A stretch of 64,000 bases of DNA, from contig CAVNZM010000005.1 in assembly GCA_963693365.1 (NCBI GenBank), positions 5,518,001 to 5,582,000 on the forward strand, read 5' to 3'. The DNA is from Amoebidium appalachense. Lineage: Eukaryota > Ichthyosporea. The notes below the pieces were generated by a model. It saw only the letters and a list, made by a program, of their open reading frames with translations. It was not told the DNA's origin and ran no database searches. Made by a program: the position numbers and the translations under genes. Positions 1 through 33,417 of this stretch are shown one piece after another; positions within the stretch are counted from its first letter, which is position 1, and each line of letters starts with the position of its first letter.

Positions 1-140
1 AGAAGTTGTAGAAAAGGGGGGGGGGGAGGGGGGTTAAGTAGTTCAGCGCTGGACCTGGACCTAGCGGCGAAAAATAGCAGCAGGGTACGGATTGGAACGA
101 TCATGATCAGAAGGCAGCTGAAGAACTGCACCAGTTTCAA

Positions 141-184
141 AGTTCAAGTTGCAAAGAGATGCAGTTCAAGTTGCAAAGAGATGC
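141..184. repeat. 22-bp tandem duplication
   Basis: Two identical adjacent copies of a 22-base unit beginning AGTTCAAGTTGCAAAGAG (141-162 and 163-184). No coding role is apparent. Confidence 0.9.
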
Positions 185-1426
185 ACCAAGCGTAGTACCA
201 GAAAACAGCCTGTAGAGTATTTCTTGATGTTCTTCCTTTCACTTCATAAACCACTTCTTTTGTTGCCCTACTACAACATATATTATGTAACGGAGATGAT
301 ACTAAGGCACACCACCGATGGCTCAGCAACAATAAACTCCATACCTGTGAGAGGAGCAACCCCCACGATGATGGAACCCAAACGGCATTTCACCGCTGCC
401 GTCCTTTGGCTGCATAACCATATGGTGCCTTCCAGAACGCTGCCTTAATGTTCGAGCAAGAGGGAGTTGCCGAGTCAAATGGCCAGTTACTGCATAGTCG
501 ACACCCTTGTATGCTCCCTGTAGCCACAAAAAAAAATTCTCCCAGGCGTGTTTTTCCTGCAGTCATATTTGTCAACATCAATCATCGATGAAGAAAGTGG
601 AGTGTGGTGGCTTCCACAGTTTACTTTTTTTGAGTGACAACGCCGTTTGAATTGCGTAACATACGGCCGAGGATGGCGTTGATGCCTGACAATATTGCTC
701 CACACCTTAAGACACCGGCGATCCAAGTTAAGCCATCCAGCTTCCACAAAGCATAATCATTAGGTCAAAGCAGAAAAAGCAGCACCAAAAAATACCACTT
801 ACAACTGCCAAAGCGCCCTTACAAGTGTGTTTTACTAGCCACCCTTTCTCCTGATAATCTCGAAACATTGCAGCCGAAATAACTTATTCAAGAAATGAAC
901 CAAAACCAAGTTTTATAAGGTCAGATGAAACTTGATCAGAACATGGGAGCTGATTAGGCTAATTTCTCATGTATAACCGAGCCTGCGACACGTCCACTGT
1001 CCACGCACTATAGTTTTCTATGACAGCTCACAACTAACAAGGCATGAATGAAAACCCTAGTTAAAAAACAACTTTTCTGAAAAAAAAAATGACTATACAA
1101 CGTGAGCAAGGTGGAAAAAGAATAAACATAAAACGGACTCAATAGTTCGTTGATTTGTGGTGCGCGCGCGCCTGTCTATAGTAGGAGTTTCATGTGCAAC
1201 GGCAAAATGCGAACCACGTAAACTAATTTAAATTTACCACCCAGCACAACTACGAAGTTACACCAAGGAAGCAACACACAAAGGTATGTCCACTTCAGCG
1301 CGCTGCCTACACGGTCTCACCCCTTAGAAAAAGAGAGAGACAGGGAGAGAATAGGCTGGCTGGCTGGAAATTAACAGGTAAAAAGAACTCGCAAGCAGGT
1401 CGTTTTTCAAGGTCAGTAACACCTAC

Positions 1427-1596
1427 GGAAATCTGGCCCACACCTCCGCCCCGGGGTGTCTCGGAGATCATACCATTTGATTTGAACTTTGCTAATGGGA
1501 AACACAACAAATTAGAATATAGTTGGAGGAAAGGAAAAGCACTTACTTGGGGGTAAATAATAGCTGGAAAACTTCAGTCAGTTGCTGTGCCTGTCT
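1427..1596 (-). CDS. Two-exon fragment of an unrecognised minus-strand gene
   Basis: On the minus strand an exon at 1596-1547 (or starting at 1590) ends at a strong GTAAGT donor. A second exon at 1491-1427 follows an ATTAG acceptor and ends at GTAGGT. The first ends in phase 2 and the second opens in phase 2, giving an uninterrupted peptide that reads QAQQLTEVFQLLFTPN, then KVQIKWYDLRDTPG. This is ordinary-looking protein, unlike the repeat-encoded frames nearby. I do not recognise the family; the VQIKWYDLRD stretch could be a beta-strand of a chromatin-reader fold, but that is a guess. A possible next exon near 1310 did not join convincingly. Confidence 0.3.
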
Positions 1597-4500
1597 CTAG
1601 GAGACGGCAGAAGTAGCCCTCACGAACCCCATTTGCGACGCCGCACAGAGGCCCTGGATTACCAGGAAATGCCGATGAAAATGCTAAATCATAAAACTTT
1701 CTTTCACCAGTTCACTGGTGTCAAAATATAGATAGGTTACTGCTTTCCTCCTTGCGTGCATGGCATAGGAAAAATTAGACTTCATGGAACTAGTTTTTCG
1801 GGATACTTGGTAGAACACGGTGTACGAAACGAAGGCACAAAGCCATGTACGGTTCCAGGGCTCCAGGCCAGGCACCTGGCCGAATGATCATCGTTCCACG
1901 AGGGGGGGTAAATTTTGTACCGGACGGGATGGCAGGCCCAGGTAGGGGATGACTAAACCGCCGGTTTAATATTATTTATAAGTAAACAGAACGGAAATAT
2001 TGCATATATAATGACAGTTAGCGTATATATTATTTCGAAACTAATGGATATAGGTAAAAATAAATGATTTTCCCTTTAACTTAGGTCATCCAAGCGCATG
2101 CATGTACACATTTACACGGCCCCTTGCATGTCACCGAGCACACCTTGGATTGGCCAACTATCTGACCGTTACTGAACTACCAATCGTTTGTCGTATTACG
2201 GTGCGTGCCAAACAGATGCAAGTTTTAGGCCTACAAAAGAAGTTTAAAAGTGTTTAGGTTTTAAACAAAAGGTTTAAGTTTTGCATCACGCAAGTGATTG
2301 CCCAAAGCAGGGCACTGTTCGTGTAATCTACACAGACATGCATGCTTCTGATCAATAGCCAACCAAAGGCATACATTGCGTCATGGCATGGTCCCAGAAA
2401 AATCGATCATCCCTAAATAGGAATTAATACCTACGATTTAAGGTATAAAGCCAAATACATAGCCAAATGCATGCTCGAATAGTTTAATTATAATTTATTT
2501 GTATTTAAATAAGTTAGAAAACAGCAAAAAGCACCGACTCCTACGTTTGTTGAATCCTGCTCGAGCCACTGGGAGCCCAGGGAGATTAGGAGGCCTAGGC
2601 TGGCAGCACATAATTCGAACAATGCTCGCATGCTGCACTACAAAACAACCAATTGTTTTGCGGCACGTTTGTGCAAGTGTTGCCGGATATCATCCTCTGG
2701 TCATTTAGGCCTAAACCCAGCCAACTCACAAAAGCCATATTTCAGTACCCCAAAGGCCTTACATATGCGTCTCGTTATACCTGTAAAAAAAAAAAAAATA
2801 TATTTCCATTTTATAGTATAGAATTTTGGATGATAAATGAATGTCTTCAAGGGCTCTTACGCTGATTTATGGAATTGTTCGAGTATTCTTCATTTTCGAA
2901 AATTCCCCACCAACTGATCTTGGGGATTTTGCCTGTGCCGTGCAGTGATCAGCAGCCGCTGCAGCCGCTAGCGCTCTGGACCGGAAGGCAAGATTCGCCA
3001 GGCAAATTTTTTTTTTTTTTTTTTGAGAAAGCGAAACTTTGAAAAAGTTTTCTTGCCACTCTCTAATTTCTTCAAGAAGGCTTACATCAGGTACCCTTAC
3101 TGTGATAGTGCCATCAAGTTCATTCGAGCCCCCATAGCTATGTGTATGAAAAAATATTAATAAAGCCAAGTGCTGTAATAAGCGTGCCCTGACGGCACCC
3201 ACGTGGACTCTATCCCTTTAGACCAATATATATATTCAGAACGAGACCGTGGAAACGTGTCGAGAACCTATGTTGTGTGATAATAATAGAGCTTGTACGT
3301 GTAATTGTAGGTGTTGTCGCTAAATTTAAGCTTGTGTAGAATATTCTCCGTTTGACACCGAGAGATGAAGCACAGGCAAGTATGGGTAGCTGCCTTGCAC
3401 TCTGTCTACATTTTGGGACACGGGCTGGGAGCAGTGTCCCTTGTGTGCATAAACGGCTTATTGCGTGATATTTTACTCGAAGCCGTGTATGCATGTGTCG
3501 CTGGGTAGTCTTGTATGCAGTTGTGAGCTATCGAAAGGCACAGATGTGGTATATATACACATCATGCTTGGCTATTTGACACACTTGCTCGAACCGGTTC
3601 TCTTGTTCTATACACTGCAAGTTCTCTATTAGTTACGACGTAAGCAAACATTACCTCTTTGCGACGAACGTTGTCGTTGTTCGAGAGCGCGCTGCGCAGT
3701 CGCCAACACTCAGGACGCGCCGCTGTGTCGCTGACCTCCACTCAGCCGTTATGTGGTGATACCAAAGTATGTGTTAGGCTAGAGGTGGCATTTTGCAGCC
3801 TGTGCAGTCTCTGTGGCTCGGTTGACTGTCAATTTCCGGCATACGCACCTTGTTTACCCGGTATTGGTGTGGTATGCACGCGGGAGCGGTACACCGTACG
3901 GGGTGTAAGTAGCACATTGCAATCACAGGCATTGAGTAGGGCCCAGCCGCTGACCGATCGGTCGTGCGGGGCCGGTTCAGCAAGTTCATGTATTAAGCCT
4001 TTCTACCAAGCGTACAGCGCATCTACCTGCTACCTTCCCAAATTGAAACGCCTTTCGGAGCATCGTCAAGTCATTCGCCTCTGTGGGACGGACTGTACAC
4101 CTCCGGTTCGATCACTGTGTGACCGGGAGCGCTATGCCACATACTTGAGTCGGATGCGGGTATAAAACCCGGCGCATCGCTCATTTCTGGCAGATCCTTG
4201 CATGCGCACAGACTGCACGGATCATATAAAGACACCTTTTACTCGTGTGTACTACATAGCCTCGTATAGTGACCATCTTATACCTCATGGTCCCCAAGGT
4301 AGTAGCGCTGGCAGTTTGGCGCCATTTTTCGATTTTGCGCAAAATTTGCCTGGATCACGGCCATCGAGAAAGACCCTACAAATGGCCGTGGGCCTGGATC
4401 GATATCATCATGATCATGACACCCAAACAGCCATGGTATCACATTACAATTCCATAATTTTTTTCCCCCCCCCATAGAGTTGTACGTATAAATGTAGTAC

Positions 4501-4700
4501 TAGGCTCGCAAAGATATACAATATTTAAGCGTTTAGCTTTTTAGGCGACGTATATTGCGTATGCTGGTTATTCCACAGAAGCAGTGGTAATCTTCAACCA
4601 AGTGAAATGAGCTCGAGATGGGCAGAATAGTTCTATAGGTTTCTAGGGGTGCCAGTAGATCTGAATATGAGATCATTCTGGAACGTTAGCTGTTTAGTTA
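1597..4700. other. Mostly non-coding stretch with weak exon-like signals
   Basis: No complete gene is visible. On the minus strand two short segments have good splice borders: 3137-3101 (TAG acceptor, GTAAGG donor, reading YGGSNELDGTIT) and an 18-nt microexon candidate at 2780-2763 (T-rich tract plus ACAG, then GTAAGG). They could belong with the fragment at 1427-1596 but are too short to prove. Around 3540-4170 the DNA is free of simple repeats. It has TATAAAA at 4161-4167, a TTTGGCGCC element at 4315-4323 and a TTTTGCGCAAAA palindrome at 4333-4344, which looks like a promoter or retroelement LTR. No flanking repeat was found to prove an LTR. Confidence 0.35.
4161..4167 (+). promoter_or_regulatory. 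TATA-box-like sequence
   Basis: TATAAAA set in GC-rich sequence, followed about 150 bases later by an E2F-like TTTGGCGCC (4315-4323). It could drive a transcript, but no gene is recognised just downstream. Confidence 0.25.
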
Positions 4701-5279
4701 TTTATGTCTCGGCCGGCAGTTGCTACATTCCAGAAGGCTTGTTAATCCGTTACTAGGTAAGTGCCGGGAATAGATTATGCGACATGTCTGAGCCCATCCG
4801 GCATAGAGTGCAAGAGGTGAAAGAAAAGAAATGTTGCACAACACGCACCACGGTCATTGGGCACAGGCATGATGTCAATTTAAACAGAGCCAGAGGTTAT
4901 TTCATGTAACACATAAGCACCCACACATTGCTTGGCGACGTGCTTGTTCATGCCGTCTCCCGGTGACGCGGTGTTCTGATGGTACCGACCTGCAAGCCAT
5001 GCACATACACACACACACAGAGAGAGAGACAGACAAATACGGCTGAAATTACCCAAAGAGTCATCACTTAGGCAAAAAGTACACACTTGCTTACAACAAA
5101 CTGGATGCACTCGTTCACTTCTGCCTGCCAGCTGTTAGTGTTGACAAGCCGCCAAGAGAGTCTGCTGTGTTCCAGCATAGTCTAGTAGGTACTAATAACT
5201 GGCATTTGGGTTGGTGTTCTTCTTGGACGGATTGACCCGTTCGGAACAATATTACTATCAATAGGGTGAAAAGGGCAAC

Positions 5280-5413
5280 ATGTACGCGTGCGCACACACA
5301 AACACACAGGCGCGCGCGCACAGACACACACACACACACAACACATACACAAGCGCGCACACACAGGCACACAATCACACACACACAACACAAACACAAG
5401 CGCGCACACGCAG

Positions 5414-5498
<85 letters not shown>

Positions 5499-6137
5499 CA
5501 CGCGCCCGTGCACTCGCCTACGCACACGCACACGCACACAGCACGCATGCGCGCACGCACACACACGCACTATCACACACACACACACACTATCACACAC
5601 ATGCGCGCGCGCACACACACGCGGCACGAGCCGTTCACAGCAGACGCAATAGTCCTTTGACGAATAAAACAAACAACTAGCCGACACTCCTGCAAGCCTG
5701 CGAATATGCACGCTACTTAGGCTATCAATTATGGCCTCTTTGTAATTTCTGTTCCTGTTTGTTTTCAATATTTCCCTTGCCGATAACAGCCTTTTTCTTT
5801 ACAAATTTCTTTGGGTCGATTAAGGCCTTATGCTTTCCATGCCCTCCCCCCCCCCCCCCCTCCCCCCTCTCACCCCACCCCCCTCCCACACCTTTGCCGT
5901 CTCACGAGGCCATTTACTCTTGATTGGTCCCCCCTTCCCCCCCCCCTCCCCCCCCCTCCCCTCCCGGGCCCTTCTCACTCAGTAACACCCCATCCTTTTT
6001 TTTTTTTAATACATAACAACACACACACTCATGAACATAATTTACACACATACACACACATACACATAGCAGTAGCAGGCATACAGGCACACAGACACGC
6101 CTGTCCGCACACCCATGCGCGCGTGCACACACGCGCG

Positions 6138-6182
<45 letters not shown>

Positions 6183-6208
6183 GCGCGCACACACACACGC
6201 ACACGCAC

Positions 6209-6258
<50 letters not shown>

Positions 6259-6411
6259 GGGCACACACAGTGTGCGTTCGCGCAAACACACACACACACA
6301 CATGAACACACACTCACCCACTTACCCACACCACACACACACACAGCATGCACGTGTGTGCACACACACTCATGAATGAATGAATGCACGTGCGCCTACA
6401 CCCCCCCCCCC

Positions 6412-6442
<31 letters not shown>

Positions 6443-6480
6443 AAACAAACACACACCTACTAAATCCACCCACACGGCCA
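5280..6480. repeat. (CA)n-rich low-complexity block with C tracts
   Basis: Long imperfect (CA)n runs (about 5412-5490, 6147-6181 and 6205-6255) with CG-rich interruptions, and poly-C runs near 5847-5860, 5938-5960 and 6401-6428. All long frames here encode only Thr-His or Cys-Val repeats and are not genes. It lies just upstream of the first exon of the SNF2-family gene. Confidence 0.9.
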
Positions 6481-6648
6481 CTCATTCACACCCCACTTCC
6501 CTCAGAAAACACCCACAAAAAACAAACACCCACACATCCGCCGAGCGCATCATTAACACCACACCTTCACAGAGATCACCACACCTCTTGGACTAATTAA
6601 AAAGGTCCGGCCCGCTGAGGGGAGGAGCGTGAACCAATTTTTATCATC

Positions 6649-26355
<19,707 letters not shown>

Positions 26356-27014
26356 AGTATGTATGTATACCAAGAGTTTTCTGTGATTTGCGAGGATTGT
26401 TGAAGTACAGCATGATCAAGGAAAACACACCATTGCAGTGGACGTGCACGAGTCACTGCATTGACAGTCGACTGTGTGTATAAACTGCAACGATTTAGTC
26501 TATAGTGTATGACGTCACGTACTATTAGATTTTAGCCTTGATTGTGAGAGTTCTTCTGTTCTGTTTTGTGTCGATGGGTTTATCAGTCCTGTCGTGTTAG
26601 ACTATTAACGTCTGGAAAACGTTGCGTTGGGTGCGTGCGTGCGACCGTCACATAGAGTGTTGATACTGCCCGGACGAAGTGGTTTTATTAGTAGGCGAGG
26701 ATGGTTGTTGTTAGGACATAGTGTGATGATGTTGAACAGGTGGAACCAAAACCAGTGTGGGAGCAAGAGATGTTCAATTGCAAGGGAGTCACTTTCAAGC
26801 TTTTATAGCCATTGGGCTGACTATGGATAACATATGCACGGGTTTTCGAGCCCCTTTATAATTCGGGTTTTCTCGCTTTCAAGCCAGTTTTTAGAGTCAG
26901 CACATGATGTAAGCCTATAGCCTCAGTTACCTTTTCCGACCTTTTTGAACCTCTCATTCTATGCTTGTCACATGTCGTCCGCTGTGCTTGTGACAGATTT
27001 CAAAAGCACGAAAC

Positions 27015-28296
27015 ATGAATGTCATTCGAGAAAACCAGCCCGTTTTGACGGCTAGTTTGTCGAATTCTGCTGGAGAGAGGGACAATCATCTCCCAGCAAC
27101 ATCACACTTAGGTGCACCAGTAGATGTTAGAGAGAACGTGAACGGACATGAAGACAAAGGAAAAGTGGTTAGGAACTCCAACCCTTCAAACTCGAGGGAA
27201 TCTTTGACATGCTCGCCAAGAATAGAGGTGGGGGGTTTTGGAAACCCAAACTTCCTGCGACTTATAAGCATGGAGAGTGGGAAAGTTGAGCATTCTGGCG
27301 CGAGTCAAAACAGGGCTTCGGACCAACATGGAAAATTGCGGGTTAGCCAGATCAGGCCACCGGCAAGTGCAGGGGAGGAAATAATAGGTAGTGTTAGTAG
27401 GGATGCGCTTGTGAATGGAGCTGTATACGGCGATCACTCTGATGTTATTGGAAGGTCACATTCCTTTCCTAGTAGCTTGAACGAGTTGGAAAGTGTAGAT
27501 GGGGAAAATTGCATGTTTAGAGGGGTCGAAGACGGATGGGAGGTGGTTGAAATCGACGAGAATGGTTTGGCTGTTAGCCCTGAACCATCGGCGCTGGCCG
27601 GTATAAGAGGCGCAAGAGCAGAGTCTTTGGGATCGAAACTTTCACGGAGATTGAAGAAGAAGCTTAGCATTAACGTTTCCAATTTGGTCGATTCCGTCAC
27701 CACTCCCATCATTTCCCCGGCTTCTGGACGGAGAGCGGAGCCGCCGGCACTTGTAAAACATGCGGAGGAAGCTGTACCGAAGGATCAGGACGATGAGGAA
27801 GAAGCGCATTTCTTCGTTTACAGGGTGGTAATGGTGAAGAAGGAAGGGTCCGGGCAGTTGATGTACAAGTACAAGACCAAGAGGAAGTACGAGGTGGTGT
27901 TGAAGGTGTCCATGAGCGGCTTGCTGGTGTTAGACAGGAAAACATTGGCAAAGTTGCACGAGTATAGTTTTCGGCAACTCAATGCAATCACACTGAAAGG
28001 TAAAACTGCGCTATCCCCCCTCTACCTTCTCTTTCTCCCCCCTCCAACCTCCCCCCCTTCCCCCCCCCCCCCCCCCCCCCCCACGCACACACACACACCC
28101 ACGCCACCCCCCACCCTCCCCTGGGCATCCCATACTACTGAGGAGAAAGAAAGGACAGGGGGACGAGGCAATTGAGGGGAGAGGATGAACACAAAGGGGG
28201 GGGGGGGGGGGGGGGGGGGAGTTCGACACACACACACATGCACACACACACGTTTTCTTACTCTCTTCCTCCCTGCCTGCCTCCCTCCCCCCTTCT

Positions 28297-28370
<74 letters not shown>

Positions 28371-28863
28371 CTCCCTCCCTCCCTCCTTCTCGTTTATATA
28401 TCCGTACATCCGTCTCTCTCTCTGTCGGCTTGTCTGTCTCTCTTCTCATGCATATATGTCTGGCTTACTGTCTGTCTGTCTGCTCGGTTGTCTGTCTCCC
28501 TTCGCCTTCTCCCCCCCGCCCCCCCACACACACACATCTTCACTGTTTTGCTCACCTTGCTTGCATAGGCAACCCTGCTCGTCTTTGATCAAGACGGGTT
28601 GACCCTCCCAAGTTCAGTTGATGCTGCTGTCTGAGTTGGAGAGTCGTATATACGCGGGGCTAAGGGGTCGAAACTCAGATGCAATTGATGACTTGGGTCC
28701 TTTCTGAGGATGGGCTCTGCATATGACGCATACTGTGCGCATGGCTGATGTTGCATACTTGAATGTTTGTCTTTGCATGTGTCCTGCACCATGCTTCTCA
28801 TCGTGTATGAGTACTTCGTACCGTGTTCCGCATTCAAACCCCCCCCCCCCCCCCCGACCCCCT

Positions 28864-28904
<41 letters not shown>

Positions 28905-29041
28905 GCAGGGAGAGGGGAGGGGGGGGGGGGGGAGGGGGGTGGAGGGGGAGGGGGGTGGATGCGCTCAGGGAGCTTGCTTGAATGCCATGCCTTTCTCGCA
29001 ATCCCCAAATATATTCTTCCTCCTCCCTCCTTTTTTTTTTT

Positions 29042-29073
<32 letters not shown>

Positions 29074-29869
29074 GTTTTCCTCTACATTAACCTTTGTGCG
29101 GACCTCCCCTCCCCCTTAGTTGAATGGGTCGAAACTCGGGTACTGTGGATGACTAGGGGCCCCACCCTGATGATGGGCTCTGCTTATGATGCATACTTTT
29201 TTATCTGTGGTTTGCACTCTGCATTGTGTTGGTCGTCATGAGTGTGTACTTCGTACTCTATAACACATTCTGATCTCCCCCCCCCCCCGCGGGAGGCGAT
29301 GTAACCTCTGTGTGTGTGTGAAAGGGGATTCTGGAAAGAGGTTGTGCTGGCAGGGGGGAGGGGGGGGGGATGATAGAAATTGGCCATCCTAGACTTTTTT
29401 TTTTTTTGTGTGTCTGTGTGTGTGTGGGGGGGGGGGGGGGGAGGGGGAGGGAGGGGGGGGGGATGGGAAGGTGTATGTGTCTGGTGGGGTGGGGGGGGGG
29501 GGGGGGGGGGAGGGAGGGAGGGGGGAATGTGCATGTGCATGTGCACACATGTGCACATGGCTAACCAATGGATATTGTCACTCACATGCAGTAGGTTAAC
29601 ATTCAGAACCATAGCAGGTGCTTCTATTCTCTAGTGTGTTCTTATCCCCCCCTAACTCTTTCATGTTCTATTTTCTCTTTTTTCTTTTGCTCTATTTTCT
29701 TTTCTTTTTTTTTTCTCTTTTTTTCCTGTTTTCTAATTTTATTTTTCTATTGTCAGACACGGGCAAGGAGAGTAAGATGCGCATCATAGCCTTTGAGCTC
29801 TCTCTGGAGGAGGGCCCGGGGGTGGCAGCTTTTGCTTCGTTCCAGTGTGCAGAGGTAGTGGAGCGGGTC

Positions 29870-29873
<4 letters not shown>
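27015..29873 (+). CDS. Protein of unknown function with a PH/PTB/FERM-F3-like segment (5' part)
   Basis: Exon 1 (27015-27999) starts at the first ATG after in-frame stops and ends AAAG|GTAAAA in phase 1. Exon 2 (29757-29873) follows TTGTCAG and continues in phase. Residues 1 to about 255 are polar, Ser/Asn/Glu-rich and probably disordered. From about residue 263 the text looks like strands of a PH-superfold domain (HFFVYRVVMVKKEGSG, then KYEVVLKVSMSGLLVLD, then LHEYSFRQLNAITLK), and it continues in exon 2 (SKMRIIAFELSLEEGPGV, then a helix-like FASFQCAEVVERVK). This fits a lipid- or peptide-binding adaptor domain, but the family is not recognised. Exon 2 ends inside GTGTGT, so the donor phase is uncertain. 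Confidence 0.6.
28572..28838 (+). repeat. Dispersed poly-C-ended repeat, longest copy
   Basis: About 267 bp ending CCGCATTCAAA directly before poly-C. The 5' part has TTTGATCAAGACGGG, then GGTCGAAACTC (28666-28676), which resembles a Pol III B box lacking one T. The middle has GAGGATGGGCTCTGC and the 3' part GTACTTCGTACCGTGTTCC. Full copies at 38272-38514 (minus) and shorter ones elsewhere show the same borders. It is SINE-like, though its tail is C rather than A. Confidence 0.75.
29118..29276 (+). repeat. Copy of the poly-C-ended dispersed repeat
   Basis: Begins near the GGTCGAAACTC motif (29127-29137), continues through GATGGGCTCTGCTTATGATG and ends at ACACATTCTGATCTCCCC. It belongs to the subfamily with a TTTGCACTCTGCATTGTG centre. 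Confidence 0.75.
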
Positions 29874-29916
<43 letters not shown>

Positions 29917-30104
29917 TGTGTGTGTGTGCGCTCGTGCACGTGTGGTTTTCGGTTTTGTTTTGTTTTTTTTTGTTTTTTTTTTTGGGGGGGGGGGGTGGCG
30001 GGGGAGTAGGGAAGAAAGGAGGAGGGGGTTGGGGGGGGAGGGCAAGTGTGTTGTGGTGGGATTGGGAACAGGGTTTGGAGACGGTGGTTGTGGTGGTGGA
30101 GAGA

Positions 30105-30140
<36 letters not shown>

Positions 30141-30244
30141 ACAGGCGCTGTCTAGGAGAATGGAGTTGAGGACTTGGGAAGGATGAAGGTGATTTGGGTG
30201 TTGTGCTTGTTTGTTAGGGGTATGTGTTTGTGTGTGTGTGTGCG

Positions 30245-30286
<42 letters not shown>

Positions 30287-30524
30287 GGGGGGGGGGGAGG
30301 GGGGGGTTGTCTATGTGTGCGTGTAAGGTGAACGTATTTGGTGTTGGTGTGAGTGAGTGTGAGAAGATGTGTGCGTATGTAAGAAGTGAGCATAGTTTGT
30401 GTGTGTGTGTTGGGGGGGGGGGGGGGGGTTACATTTGCGTGTGTAAGAAGGTGAGTGTTCTGAGCACATACACAATGTTTATGTTTTGTGTGCCTGTGTG
30501 TGTCTGTGTTTTTTTTTTTCCTTT

Positions 30525-30606
<82 letters not shown>

Positions 30607-31011
30607 TATAGGAAATGTGGAGGGGCAGTGTATGTGTTTGTTTTTCTGTGCCTGCAGGCACCCAAGGATGCGCAATAATTCTTTGCCAGCGCACACTCTC
30701 ACTTGCTGTCTCTCTGGCTGTTTGTCTCTCTTGTGTGTGTGTGTGTGTGTTTGTGTGTGTGCACGTGCATACGTCTGTGTGTGCACGTATATGTGTGAGT
30801 GTGCATGTGTGTGTATGCGCCTTGTGTGTGTATGGATACATGGATTTGCGGCTGTGCGGTTGTGCGCATGTGCACATGTATGCATGCCCATGTGTGTGTG
30901 CGCGCCTATCTGATGAAGGTGCCCCTCGCGTACGTTTAGGCTTAGTGTCATGCTTGTGCTCTGTGCGTACTAATGAATGTAACCTGACATTTTTTTAACG
31001 CCTCCAAACAG

Positions 31012-31155
31012 AACCTGATGAGAAAAGGGCGGTACGCAGGCCTGGTGTGATTGAAACGAACCGCATTCACACAGGGAAGAAAAGGATAGAAAGTGTTTGC
31101 TCGTTCTGTTTTCCCCTCCTATTCTCCCTTCTGAGGGTGTGTGTTGATGTGTGTG

Positions 31156-31201
<46 letters not shown>

Positions 31202-31372
31202 CTTGGTTTTGGGGTGGGGTGGGGTGGGTGCACTGTGGTATATTTAGTACGGATTAGGAGCATAGCATGTGCACGTGTGTGTGTGTTGGTGTGGAACGTT
31301 GGGAGTGGGGGGTGCTATGTGATGCTAGTCACACACACGTACACATGTCCTCAGTATGCACGCACACATACA

Positions 31373-31434
<62 letters not shown>

Positions 31435-31680
31435 GAACTTAGCCAAACACCCATACAAGATACACATTTTGACCCCTAAGAGGGCCATTCTTGGTATGTT
31501 GAATTGATTTGTTGCCATTTTTGAATGACTTTAGAATAGTCAATGGTTATTAGTAATGCCAATAATAGTTGTCACGTGTATCTCAAGCACACGCTCGCTT
31601 TGTGCGCTCGTAGGTTAAGGTATCATCAGCAAATTTAGCCCATACATACGAATGCTTAGTCTAGACTTCAAACACATCGA

Positions 31681-31736
<56 letters not shown>

Positions 31737-32339
31737 ACACGTACACGTACACGTACACGTACATGTACACATACACATACACATACACATACACATACAC
31801 GCGCACGCGCACGCGCACGCGCACACAAACACATGTGCGCACACAAATACACACATGCACACATCATTTGCCGTTAGAGTAGAACTTAATTCTTTAGCCA
31901 ACATCAATGAATGCATGTTTCGTCCCTGTGTCCATTTCTACCCTGCCTCCTTTTTCGGCTCCGATGTTTCTCCCCCGAATTAAATAGAATGGTACTTTTT
32001 GTAACCATAATAACTTTCGTATAATGTTACTTTGTTCCAGGAATAACTCACGTAATTATCTAATAATTTGTAAATATGGCAGTAAAATATGGTGGAGTGA
32101 TAATTAATATGAACACCCAAAGGAAAATTGGGGTTAGAATGTATACACCCCGCTGTCTCGGTGTCTCAGTATTGTAAAAGATTCGCAGCTTAGCGTATGT
32201 GACTTTTTTGGTGCCATGTTTTCTTGTATGTGTTCATATATGCATATAGTTTGGGTGTGGTGTGCTGTAATGGGCGACATGGTGTGTGTGTGTGTGTAAA
32301 TTCGGTTGAGAGTGAGTGCCATGTGCGTGGCCCATATGT

Positions 32340-32370
<31 letters not shown>

Positions 32371-33379
32371 GGGGGGGATAACTTAAATTGGAGGGAGGTG
32401 GGGTCACCTATATGGTGTGTGCTTTCGTAGGTGCGTGTGAAGCTATTGTGCGCGGGGCCTAGGAACGACTCAGAGGTTTGGAGGGGCTGATCGGGGGGAG
32501 GGGGGGGGGATGAAGGGGCACAAGTGCTGTAGCTGGCGGGTGCTACGGTAGAATCTAACTAGGGTATGCCCGGGCGATGATCATGTCTATGTTGACCAAG
32601 TGCAAGTGCATATGGACATGGCCCAGGTGTGATCATGAGGGGATGTGCACGTGTTGGAATTGCATACGTAGGTACGTGACATTGCTGAATAATATGCCTA
32701 AAACGGCTGTTCTTGTGTGTTCCTTTTGTCGCGTTGTGTACGTACATGTGATACATCTTATGATGATCGACGGAACATTGACAATGCGTACACATGTATC
32801 ATAACCTACGGGGTTACGTACAAAGGCAACTAGCGAGTTGTGAATGGCTTTGTGGCAAAATTTAAATACGGTACTATATAGCTACGTATGAAGCAATGTC
32901 AGCTTGCATGTGTGACCGATGGCTGTATGTACGTATGCATGCATGTGCATTCAAGTTAATGTGGCACTGTTTCGCTATAGCCTTCTGAGACTCGTGACTA
33001 TCATCTCCCTGCCCCCCCGCCCCCACCCCCTCACCTCCGGCAACCCCCCCCCCCCCCCCCCCCCCTCCCTCGGCCCCCCCCCGTATACGTATATACACAC
33101 ACACCAAAAAAAAAAAAAAAAAAAAAAACTCTACTGCGGCGGCGGGCGGGCAGGCGGGTGTGTGTGTGCCAAGGGGGGGGGGGGGGGAGGGGGGGGGGGG
33201 GGGGGTATATCATGTGTCCGGGTATTCTCATGATCACTCATCCACAGACCACGGTGACCTGCCGGGCATGCAGGACGCGCCATCAAAATATAAGGGCCAT
33301 GCACTGATGACTTTCGGCACCCCATATCGAGGGGGTGAACAGGAACAGATGAATCAACGAGAAATCACGGGAATAGGGA
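31012..33379 (+). CDS. Candidate further exons of the 27-kb gene
   Basis: 31012-31092 (CAAACAG acceptor; [26 protein letters not shown] donor) and 33248-33379 (ATCCACAG acceptor; [20 protein letters not shown], then [16 protein letters not shown] donor) join in phase 1 to the exon ending at 29873. Both read like real protein and are free of repeat translation. An alternative last exon at 30661 (APKDAQ, stop) also fits if the previous donor is shifted by two bases. No certain stop codon was found for this chain. Confidence 0.3.
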
Positions 33380-33417
33380 GTAGGTTTTGCAATGTGCAAT
33401 CGACTGGTGTGTCTCGA

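Noticed and set aside
3659-4165. 168-codon plus-strand frame, Cys/Ser/Arg-rich
   Set aside because: It starts at TTG, not ATG, has no family signature or splice context, and the region looks like promoter or LTR DNA.
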